From assembly GCA_016215465.1 (NCBI GenBank), contig JACRJT010000027.1:1-33682 (forward strand): a DNA stretch of 33,682 nt. The letters run 5' to 3'. Source of the stretch: Nitrososphaerota archaeon (GTDB lineage: Archaea > Thermoproteota > Nitrososphaeria > Nitrososphaerales > Nitrosopumilaceae). Under the pieces are notes generated by a model. It ran no database searches and was not told where the DNA came from. It saw only the letters and a list, made by a program, of their open reading frames with translations. A program made the translations under genes and the position numbers. The stretch's first letter is position 1. Each line of letters starts with the position of its first letter. Of the stretch, positions 6,675-12,762 are shown one piece after another.

Positions 6675-7277
6675 ATGCTATTTCATAGATACCTAGAAGA
6701 AATAATAGGAAACAAGCCTGCCCTTAGCATGCTTCGTGCAATGGTTAGACAAAAGGGAATGATTTTTACCGTACGAAGACTGGCAGATGAGGCAAAGATC
6801 TCCATTAATGAGTGTGCTTTGACTACTCAACACCTTGAAAGGTTTGGAATTATAAACATTCAACCGATTGGGAAAGCTTACCATCTAACTCTAAACGAGA
6901 AAAGCTACATCCTAAATCAAATAATACAACTTATTTTTGATGCGGAAAAAAATACGATATCGCAATTGATTCAAACCCTGAAAAAATATCTTACTAGCAA
7001 TAAAATCACCTCGGCAGTATTATTTGGAAGTGTATCGAAAGGTGAAGAGCAGACGGATAGCGATGTAGATCTTTTGATTATATCAAATGATTTAGATAAT
7101 GCAATAGATGCAGTCTCAAAAGTAAGTTCGAAGGTGTTTGAAGTTTTCCATGGTAAGATATCTCATATAGTATTCTCTGAGAAACAATTCAAATCTAAAA
7201 AAAATAGTGATTTAATACAATCAATTCTTTCTGATCACATATTGATATGCGGTAAGGAGTTATCTGATATAAAATGA
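6675..7277 (+). CDS. Winged-helix/minimal nucleotidyltransferase (MNT-type antitoxin)
   Basis: 200 residues in two parts. Residues 1-80 form a winged helix (MVRQKGMIFTVRRLADEAKI, then recognition helix and wing). Residues 95-200 form a pol-beta-superfamily minimal nucleotidyltransferase with the GS-x10-D-x-D signature at 118-132 (G118, S119, D130, D132). In MNT/HEPN systems the nucleotidyltransferase neutralises the HEPN toxin, in studied cases by AMPylating it. The fused DNA-binding domain would let the antitoxin repress its own operon. The HEPN gene follows after 7 bp. Base composition is more AT-rich than the core genes, consistent with transfer. Confidence 0.85.
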   Translation: MLFHRYLEEIIGNKPALSMLRAMVRQKGMIFTVRRLADEAKISINECALTTQHLERFGIINIQPIGKAYHLTLNEKSYILNQIIQLIFDAEKNTISQLIQTLKKYLTSNKITSAVLFGSVSKGEEQTDSDVDLLIISNDLDNAIDAVSKVSSKVFEVFHGKISHIVFSEKQFKSKKNSDLIQSILSDHILICGKELSDIK

Positions 7278-7284
7278 CAAGACC

Positions 7285-7668
7285 GTGGATTCCAAAAAAG
7301 CAATCAATTACCTAATCAAAGCGGAAAATTCACTTCGTATAGCAAAGATCGCAATTGAACAACAAGCATACGATAATGCTGTAATGAGTTCAATTCATAG
7401 TGCTATTAACGCGCTTGATGCGCTTACTACATATCGTCTTAAAAAACGTTCATCGGGCCAACATACAGGTGTTCTTTCGCTTACTAGAGAAATATTTTCT
7501 GCTCAGGAACAAAATGATGTCGAAAAACAATTCAAACTATTGTTTGGCCTCAAGAATGCTTCGGAATACCAGCCGGAAATGATGAGCCAAAAAGATGCGG
7601 AAAACTCATTAAAATTGGCAGAACGGATTCTTGCCAAAGTCAAAACTAAATTACAAAAACAAGCATAA
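7285..7668 (+). CDS. HEPN-domain protein, probable toxin partner of the MNT gene
   Basis: 127 residues, all helical, with the typical HEPN layout: KAENSLRIAKIAIEQQAYDNAVMSS, then AINALDALTTYRL, a loop RSSGQH, and a closing helix pair. R55-x4-H60 fits the R-x4-6-H motif of HEPN RNases, although it lies in the loop after helix 2 rather than near the C-terminus, so catalytic activity is uncertain. The start is GTG at 7285, 7 bp after the MNT stop. As a pair they form a type VII-like toxin-antitoxin module or a nucleotide-transfer immunity unit. Confidence 0.8.
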   Translation: MDSKKAINYLIKAENSLRIAKIAIEQQAYDNAVMSSIHSAINALDALTTYRLKKRSSGQHTGVLSLTREIFSAQEQNDVEKQFKLLFGLKNASEYQPEMMSQKDAENSLKLAERILAKVKTKLQKQA

Positions 7669-7697
7669 ACTTTCTAATTAAGTCTAACAAAACCTGA

Positions 7698-7718
7698 GAG
7701 AATCAAACTAATCAGACA
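7698..7718 (+). repeat. Left copy of a 21-bp direct repeat (pair at 12555)
   Basis: The 21 bases here match 12555-12575 at 19 positions, in the same orientation. The two copies bracket 4.8 kb holding the helicase-nuclease, the CARF-like gene and the small-gene cluster. They may mark ends of an inserted segment. The 126 bp around this copy (7669-7794) show no gene. Confidence 0.45.
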
Positions 7719-7794
7719 ACGCCCCTTGAGAACCTACACTTTTTTGTTAGTCATGAGGATATGGGAGATTATCAAAATACGTATTTTTGGAATA

Positions 7795-10700
7795 TCATTC
7801 GTCGACTTCCTTCTGATCACAAATGCTCCAAAAATCACACATCCTGCAAGTCTGATAGCTAGGCGTTGCCTCAAACTCTTCATTTAGAATTGATTTGACT
7901 TTTTCATCAATGGCCTGCATAACCTTCTCGACTTGTTGTTTCTCGATCGGATTGTCTACAATTTTGTCATGCTTTAGATAAAACAGCGTAGTCTTTTGCG
8001 GCTGCTCACCATACAACTTCTCTACACCCAAAGCATAGATGTTCATCTGGGGATCTTCCCTGATTGACTTGCTGTTTTCATAGACTCCACCCGTCTTAAA
8101 ATCAATGACCTCGAACTTGCCGTCTGGAGTCTTTTCCACTCTATCGATAAAACCATTGAACGGGACACCGCCTATTTCCACGGTAAACCTCTGCTCTACT
8201 GCGACTGGTGAATTTGGATTTTCTTTTACCCACTTGAGGTATGTCCTGATCATTTCCTTTGCTTTCTCCTTTGATTGGTTCTCCTGAGTCTCGTTCTGGA
8301 AACCACTTGAACTCCACTCTCTTGCGAGTATCTCAAATGCAAGTTCCTCTGTTGGAGGTGTCCCTTCGAGCTGAAGTTTTGTCAGGTGTTCTGCCACCGC
8401 GTGTACTGCGCTTCCTAGATCAAAGTATGGTCTAGGGGGAGTAGGCACCTGCAGTATGTGAGCAAATTTGAATTTCAGCGGACAGTCAAGATACGTCTTG
8501 ATTTTCGATGCGCTTAGCCTTAGCTCCTCTTTGTTAATTACGGGAACTTTCTTTCCTTGAAGCTCAGCATCAAGACTTGTATCATTGTTGTCTATTTTCA
8601 GAATATCTTCTGGTTTGAAATTCTGGATTGTCCCGTTTTCCTCAAAGTGCTTTACCTTAGCAAGCTCAATTATTCTTTGAATGGCGCTTTTGAGGTGCAT
8701 CTGGTTGAGCGACCTTACGGCTTTTATCTGAAGATCCTGCTTTATTCTCTCGATTTTCTTTTCTTCTTCAAGCAAAGCTTCCCCATTTTGGCCTTGGTAT
8801 TCTACAACATTGATGAGTAGATTTTTGTCAAATTTTATGTCCTCTAGGAACTTTGAAGGCTTTGTTTCCCTGACATTCTGACCGTACCGCTTTGCATAAG
8901 TTATGTAGAGCATGTTTTGTGCCCTTGTCATTGCAACATATAACAATCTTCTTTCTTCTTGCACGTAGAGTTCCTTCTCGTCTTCTACCCTGATGACTCC
9001 TTTGGATAGCTCATTTGGAACATAGAATTTTTTTGCCTGGTATCTTAGCGGAAGCTTGTTAGTTGCAACATCAACAATGAAGACTACTGGAAATTCTTGG
9101 CCCTTACTCTGATGTATGGTGGTGACCGGTATGGAGTCATCCTCACCAATACCTTCCTTTAACTCGATGTCAAATTGACCCATCAGAGAAAGATATTTTA
9201 TGAAATCATCCAGCTCCCCTTGGGGGTTTAGCGACTCGTATTCTATTGATATGTTGTAAAACTCTTTCAATATCATTTGGTTCCTTCTGTTTTCCGGAGT
9301 GTCTGACTGTATGAGTCTCTTATAAAGATCAGAGACTGACACCATTATCTGGTAGACCATCTCATTAATTGTAGACTTGCTCTCAAGCTCGATTATTCTC
9401 TGAATTTGCTGCGCAATCTCCTTTACCTCATCTTTTTGCGTGACATCAAGACTGTCACAATTTTTCAACGTTTCAAAAACAAAGTCGATGTCTGTAGGAT
9501 CATTTCTTGCCTTCTTCATTGCAACATAGTTGATCCTAGCTATGTTCATCTCGGAAATTCCGTGGTTTTTCATCAGGCGGACAATCTCGATTCCTGCAGC
9601 AGTTGGCTTGTTTGCAATTCGCAAAAACGCCATCATGTCTCTTATGACTGGAGACGAAAAGATGTTGGATTCGCCAATGAATCTGGTTGGAAGGCCGTGT
9701 GCCTTCAATGACTTGGCAAACTTTTTCCCCTCTGATTTTCTTCGTGACAGTATGACAAAATCTTTGTAGGTGAGAGGGCTGTCCGTTCCGTCTCTTCGCT
9801 TAATCTTCTTCCCAAGAATCTCCTTTATGGTCTTGACCACAAACTCAACTTCGGCTGACTCATTTGCACACTGGGCAACAGTAATTTTGTCACCTTCCTC
9901 ATGCTCTGATTTGAGTTTTTTTTGCTGTCTTTCAGGCAGGCCTTCCAGCAATTGGCTTGCAAGACTTACTATGTTCTGCGGGCTGCGGTAGTTGCGACTC
10001 AAAACAACGATTGTAGTTTTTGGGAAATGAGACTGGAAATCCTTAAAGTTTGTCAGATATGCGCCCTGGAACCTGTATATGCTCTGGTCATCGTCTCCGA
10101 CAACTGTGACATTGCCTTCATTCGCAATTAATTTAACAAGTTCAAGCTGTGCAAAGTTGTTGTCCTGAAACTCGTCCACAAGAACATGCTTGAACTTTTT
10201 TTGATACTTTGAAAGAACGTTTGGCTTCTTTTTGAAGAGTTCAATTGTCTGTACGACCATGTCGTCAAAATCAATCACTGCCTTGCTTCGCTGAAATTCT
10301 TGGTATTTGAAATAAACTTTGCATAAATCCGATAATTTGAGAAGAAAGTTTCTTTCTTCATCTGAGATGCTTTTTTCTAGTTTCGTCCTGATGTATTTTT
10401 GAAGCTCTTCAGGAGATATCAGTTCGTCTTTGAATGTACTAATTCCGTCTATTATGGATTCTATGATTTCTACAGAATTGTTTCCAATTTCCAGATACTC
10501 TAGTTTGAAATCATCAATGTGTTTGAGGCCCCAGACCAGCTGAGAGGATCTTTTGATTACACCTGATGACATCCCAATACCTGAATCAAGGACATTGTCC
10601 TCAAGAACCTCTTTTGCAAAAGAATGAAACGTGCTGATTTCCATCTCTGTGACGTCTGTAAGTTTTTCGAGTCTTTGCTTCATCTCTTCTGCGGCTTTTT

Positions 10701-10875
10701 CAGAAAACGTAAGGCAAAGAATCTCGGAAGATTTTATTCCAGACCTGACAAGATGCAGTACTCGCTCAATAATTACTCTAGTCTTTCCACTCCCTGGGCC
10801 GGCAATCACAAGTAGTGGACTTCCTGAATGAGTAACAGCTTGGTGCTGTTCAGGATTTAATGTTATGCTCATCAT
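7795..10875 (-). CDS. UvrD/Rep-type superfamily-1 helicase fused to a RecB/AddB-like iron-sulfur nuclease
   Basis: 1026 residues. The helicase occupies about 1-690: Walker A GPGSGKT (26-32), DEFQD (234-238), GDDDQSIYRFQGA (260-272), NYRS (295-298), TTIHQSKGQEFP (585-595) and VAMTRAQ (647-653). After a linker, a PD-(D/E)XK nuclease domain (about 785-1026) shows GSAVH (821-825), D911 and the VIDFKTGG strand (D925, K927). C798, C1010, C1013 and C1019 match the four-cysteine iron-sulfur staple of AddB and Cas4-like nucleases. The architecture suggests 3'-5' unwinding coupled to end processing, as in AddAB-type repair or phage and plasmid defence. A TATA-like AAATAAAAATAG lies about 27 bp upstream of the ATG. 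It may be cotranscribed with the CARF-like gene 56 bp upstream. Confidence 0.93.
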   Translation of the reverse strand: MMSITLNPEQHQAVTHSGSPLLVIAGPGSGKTRVIIERVLHLVRSGIKSSEILCLTFSEKAAEEMKQRLEKLTDVTEMEISTFHSFAKEVLEDNVLDSGIGMSSGVIKRSSQLVWGLKHIDDFKLEYLEIGNNSVEIIESIIDGISTFKDELISPEELQKYIRTKLEKSISDEERNFLLKLSDLCKVYFKYQEFQRSKAVIDFDDMVVQTIELFKKKPNVLSKYQKKFKHVLVDEFQDNNFAQLELVKLIANEGNVTVVGDDDQSIYRFQGAYLTNFKDFQSHFPKTTIVVLSRNYRSPQNIVSLASQLLEGLPERQQKKLKSEHEEGDKITVAQCANESAEVEFVVKTIKEILGKKIKRRDGTDSPLTYKDFVILSRRKSEGKKFAKSLKAHGLPTRFIGESNIFSSPVIRDMMAFLRIANKPTAAGIEIVRLMKNHGISEMNIARINYVAMKKARNDPTDIDFVFETLKNCDSLDVTQKDEVKEIAQQIQRIIELESKSTINEMVYQIMVSVSDLYKRLIQSDTPENRRNQMILKEFYNISIEYESLNPQGELDDFIKYLSLMGQFDIELKEGIGEDDSIPVTTIHQSKGQEFPVVFIVDVATNKLPLRYQAKKFYVPNELSKGVIRVEDEKELYVQEERRLLYVAMTRAQNMLYITYAKRYGQNVRETKPSKFLEDIKFDKNLLINVVEYQGQNGEALLEEEKKIERIKQDLQIKAVRSLNQMHLKSAIQRIIELAKVKHFEENGTIQNFKPEDILKIDNNDTSLDAELQGKKVPVINKEELRLSASKIKTYLDCPLKFKFAHILQVPTPPRPYFDLGSAVHAVAEHLTKLQLEGTPPTEELAFEILAREWSSSGFQNETQENQSKEKAKEMIRTYLKWVKENPNSPVAVEQRFTVEIGGVPFNGFIDRVEKTPDGKFEVIDFKTGGVYENSKSIREDPQMNIYALGVEKLYGEQPQKTTLFYLKHDKIVDNPIEKQQVEKVMQAIDEKVKSILNEEFEATPSYQTCRMCDFWSICDQKEVDE

Positions 10876-10931
10876 TTCTCACGCTTGATGAGTTAGGCAA
10901 ATAAAAATAGTTGTTGTTAAATCTTTAGATA

Positions 10932-11672
10932 TTATATCAGAAATTCAGCTGCATGATTTCCTTCTGGCGTCATCTTTATCCATCTGTTTCTTCCAATCTT
11001 TTCAACTTCAATAAATCCCCATTGTTCTTCTAGGGGCTGTATGATATTTTTATCAAGACTTGCAAATCTGGCTTGCTCAAAATTTTCCTCTCTGGCATTT
11101 ACTGTAATCAGCTTGTTTTCTTCGGAAATCTTTGCCATCTCTTTCTTAGTTATTTTGCAGTTGTGATTTTTTACTATCTTTAATGCCTCAACAAGCTCGT
11201 GTTTTGGCTTGTGAATTTCGTATTTTGGCAATTCGACTAAATCCTTTAACCCAGTTGATTGTTGTTTTCCCTGAGTCGCAGGATAATTCTCAGGCTCTGC
11301 ATAATATGGCGTAGTATTGCTTTCTCGAAAAATCATGCATGCCATCATACACGCAATGGCTTGGATCTTTGAACCCGAGGACACATTTACGTAAATGTCA
11401 TTGTTTACTTCCTTTTCAAATATCTCCTTTACCGTTTTTAGAATCTGAAAAACATCACTTCGGTCAGATTCTGAGAACTCAACTCTGATCTTTTCTTTTT
11501 TGAACTCGTTTACAATTTTTTCAATGTATGGTTTAGCTTTGTCCTGTTCAGGGTTGCTGTCGCGGATTAACCAAATCTTATCGGCTTTCATCCTTATAGC
11601 TGGAAGTACAATTCTATCGATTTCAAAGCCGACAGGAGCTATGTGTATGCGTAATTTTGCTAGTTTACTCAT
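10932..11672 (-). CDS. CARF-like sensor with C-terminal helix-turn-helix (HFX_2341/DUF6293-like regulator)
   Basis: 246 residues from ATG 11672. The N-terminal half is a Rossmann-like domain (RIHIAPVGFEIDRIVLPAI, then KADKIWLIRDSN) with a glycine/serine-rich ligand loop YVNVSSGSKIQAIA, the usual CARF position. The C-terminal part is a winged helix (TKKEMAKI onward, ending in a short wing RNRWIKMTPEG). Proteins of this build are transcription factors that may respond to cyclic oligonucleotides. No CRISPR array or cas gene is in the window. The upstream ATG at 11693 lies inside a palindrome at the predicted transcription start, so 11672 is preferred. Divergent from the small-gene cluster. Confidence 0.75.
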   Translation of the reverse strand: MSKLAKLRIHIAPVGFEIDRIVLPAIRMKADKIWLIRDSNPEQDKAKPYIEKIVNEFKKEKIRVEFSESDRSDVFQILKTVKEIFEKEVNNDIYVNVSSGSKIQAIACMMACMIFRESNTTPYYAEPENYPATQGKQQSTGLKDLVELPKYEIHKPKHELVEALKIVKNHNCKITKKEMAKISEENKLITVNAREENFEQARFASLDKNIIQPLEEQWGFIEVEKIGRNRWIKMTPEGNHAAEFLI

Positions 11673-11684
11673 AATGATATGTAC

Positions 11685-11717
11685 AGTATGCATACTATTG
11701 TGATGTTATATAATAAT
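11685..11717. promoter_or_regulatory. Divergent promoter with 12-bp palindromic operator candidate
   Basis: AGTATGCATACT (11685-11696) is a perfect palindrome. Next to it TTATATAATAATTT (11706-11719) reads as a TATA box in both directions: about 28 bp before ATG 11739 on the plus strand, and about 26 bp before the palindrome on the minus strand, which places the palindrome over the CARF-gene start site. A regulator bound there would repress the CARF gene and could affect the divergent operon. Confidence 0.55.
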
Positions 11718-11738
11718 TTCTAAACTCATATCTGATTC

Positions 11739-11845
11739 ATGAGTCAAATCCACACACAAAACGCACAGCAAACCTCACTTTTTTTCCAAGGATAATTCGA
11801 GAGTTTGATGACAAGGACGAGCCAATGGTTTATGGAGGAAAATAA
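11739..11845 (+). pseudogene. Small leaderless gene broken or recoded at a T7 tract
   Basis: From ATG 11739, 28 bp after a TATA box, the frame reads MSQIHTQNAQQTSLFFQG and stops at 11793-11795. A shift of -1 at the seven T bases 11779-11785 continues as PRIIREFDDKDEPMVYGGK and ends with TAA at 11843-11845, directly abutting the TTG of the next gene with its strong ribosome site. The joined product would be 35 residues. U-UUU-UUU in the zero frame is a classic slippery heptamer, so programmed frameshifting, transcriptional slippage, a true mutation or a base-count error are all possible. No family recognised. Confidence 0.4.
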
Positions 11846-12007
11846 TTGCATCAAAACATCCCAAGCCAATCCATAATCCAAATTCTAGAAGAATCCCTTC
11901 AAAAACATCAGCAAAAATACAATTATCATAAAAAAATCACGCAAGGATATTACGAAATAATCAAGCAAACGGAGCTAAAACTACAAGAAATCAAAAACGT
12001 GAGATAA
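11846..12007 (+). CDS. 53-residue helical small protein
   Basis: Starts at TTG 11846, 7 nt after a strong Shine-Dalgarno GGAGG (11834-11838) that lies inside the end of the preceding frame. The product is polar and helical (IIQILEESLQKHQQKYNYHK, then YYEIIKQTELKLQEIK), likely a short coiled coil. It stops 2 bp before the next ATG. The tight spacing and ribosome site argue for a real gene despite its length. Family unknown. Confidence 0.6.
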   Translation: MHQNIPSQSIIQILEESLQKHQQKYNYHKKITQGYYEIIKQTELKLQEIKNVR

Positions 12008-12009
12008 AA

Positions 12010-12150
12010 ATGCTGGATGAAACCAAGATACGAAAATTACTTGATGATATCCGAATTGCCTACGAGATTGGATACCAAAATGATGATCTTGACACCGAGG
12101 CAGAAAAATGGGGACAGATTCAGATTTTGGAGTGGATTTTGTCAAAATGA
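12010..12150 (+). CDS. 46-residue acidic helical small protein
   Basis: ATG 12010 opens MLDETKIRKLLDDIRIAYEI and continues through acidic residues to WGQIQILEWILSK before TGA. The amphipathic pattern and normal codon choice favour this frame over the overlapping frame that starts at 12017, whose first 45 codons give an arginine/methionine-rich, unstructured-looking protein. It starts 2 bp after the preceding stop, so it belongs to the small-gene operon. Function unknown; small proteins of this kind are frequent in archaeal mobile elements. Confidence 0.6.
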   Translation: MLDETKIRKLLDDIRIAYEIGYQNDDLDTEAEKWGQIQILEWILSK

Positions 12151-12241
12151 AGGTTCAATATCATTTGAGGAATTACCGGTTACAAATATCCGATCCACAA
12201 AACTGGATCAAGCTTATTTAATTCTCAGTCTACTTAATGTT

Positions 12242-12382
12242 GTGCCAGATACAAAAAAGAAAATAAACCCAACAAAAGATGATTATAACAAAGCCTTGGC
12301 TTCTGATGCTCCTACAAAAATTACCACCTCTGACTTGGAAAACTTAGCTAAAGAAGCCATGAAAAAATTCAAATCCCTATGA
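12242..12382 (+). CDS. 46-residue lysine-rich small protein
   Basis: GTG 12242 opens a polar, lysine-rich product (VPDTKKKINPTKDDYNKALA onward, ending EAMKKFKSL). A TATA-like CTTATTTAATTC at about 12211-12222 lies 26 bp upstream, suggesting a leaderless start here, although the frame is open back to 12017. Its TGA overlaps the ATG of the next gene (ATGA), a sign of translational coupling that supports the 3' end. The start is uncertain. No family recognised. Confidence 0.45.
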   Translation: MPDTKKKINPTKDDYNKALASDAPTKITTSDLENLAKEAMKKFKSL

Positions 12383-12537
12383 ATCTAGAATGGGTTGTTA
12401 CTGGAATCATACTTTTTGGAGGAATTGCTGCTGGAGGAATCAGCTTGTATCTTAAAAGAAGAAAAGAATCTCTGATTTCTGATTCGTTTTATGATACTCA
12501 GCCGGATTTACCAGAGTCTGAAAAAGATAAAAAATAG
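12379..12537 (+). CDS. 52-residue single-span membrane protein
   Basis: ATG 12379 overlaps the preceding stop by 4 bp. Residues 4-24 form one hydrophobic helix with several glycines (WVVTGIILFGGIAAGGISLY), then a basic stop-transfer LKRRKE and an acidic cytoplasmic tail ending SEKDKK. Topology is N-out, C-in by the positive-inside rule. It is the last member of the small-gene operon, and a hairpin follows at 12541. A small membrane protein at the end of such an operon could be an effector, holin-like or an anchor; nothing in the sequence decides. Confidence 0.6.
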   Translation: MNLEWVVTGIILFGGIAAGGISLYLKRRKESLISDSFYDTQPDLPESEKDKK

Positions 12538-12540
12538 TTT

Positions 12541-12559
12541 TTCTCTCTAATGTAGAGAA
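12541..12559 (+). terminator. Hairpin after the small-gene operon
   Basis: TTCTCT (12541-12546) pairs with AGAGAA (12554-12559) around a 7-nt loop, starting 3 bp after the last stop codon and preceded by a short T run. Archaeal termination depends mainly on T tracts, so this may only be an end-protecting stem. Confidence 0.3.
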
Positions 12560-12575
12560 CCAAACTAATTAGACA
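12555..12575 (+). repeat. Right copy of the 21-bp direct repeat
   Basis: Matches 7698-7718 at 19 of 21 positions in the same orientation. Beyond the repeat, CTCAAGGG (12578-12585) is the reverse complement of CCCTTGAG next to the left copy, so the junctions differ. It may bound the helicase/CARF/small-gene segment. Confidence 0.45.
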
Positions 12576-12610
12576 GGCTCAAGGGTCGGATCATAGTTGA
12601 ATGATTTCAC

Positions 12611-12670
12611 CGCGCAGTGCAGAGCATGTAAGACTAGGGTCATAATCCCTGATCAGGGGCCTTGCACGGA
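12611..12670 (+). other. tRNA-like fragment, possible decayed tRNA-Met
   Basis: The run GCAGAGCATG followed by a 5-bp stem (12635-12639 with 12647-12651, one T-G pair) around TCATAAT recalls the D arm and anticodon arm of an elongator tRNA-Met. The loop is out of register: C replaces the invariant U33 if this stem is used. The T loop is missing and no acceptor helix can be drawn. I read it as a degenerate tRNA piece or chance resemblance, not a working tRNA. An inverted repeat ATATGCA/TGCATAT follows at 12679-12701. The rest of 12538-12762 shows no gene. Confidence 0.25.
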
Positions 12671-12762
12671 TTTAGAGTATATGCAATACATCAGTGCATA
12701 TCATATTCAATGCAAATGTGGTAAAAATGACTGGGAACTTTTGCAAAATTAGCTAAAATCTT

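Noticed and set aside
9406-9711. 101-residue plus-strand frame inside the helicase gene
   Set aside because: Antisense shadow of a long, well-supported coding region with no promoter.
10932-11672. Csa3/Csx1-type CRISPR ancillary protein
   Set aside because: No cas gene or array is in the window and there is no HEPN domain; a general CARF-HTH regulator fits better.
12017-12241. N-terminal part of a 121-residue frame starting at 12017
   Set aside because: It overlaps the better 46-residue gene at 12010 and its own first half looks non-coding; only the part from about 12242 is kept.
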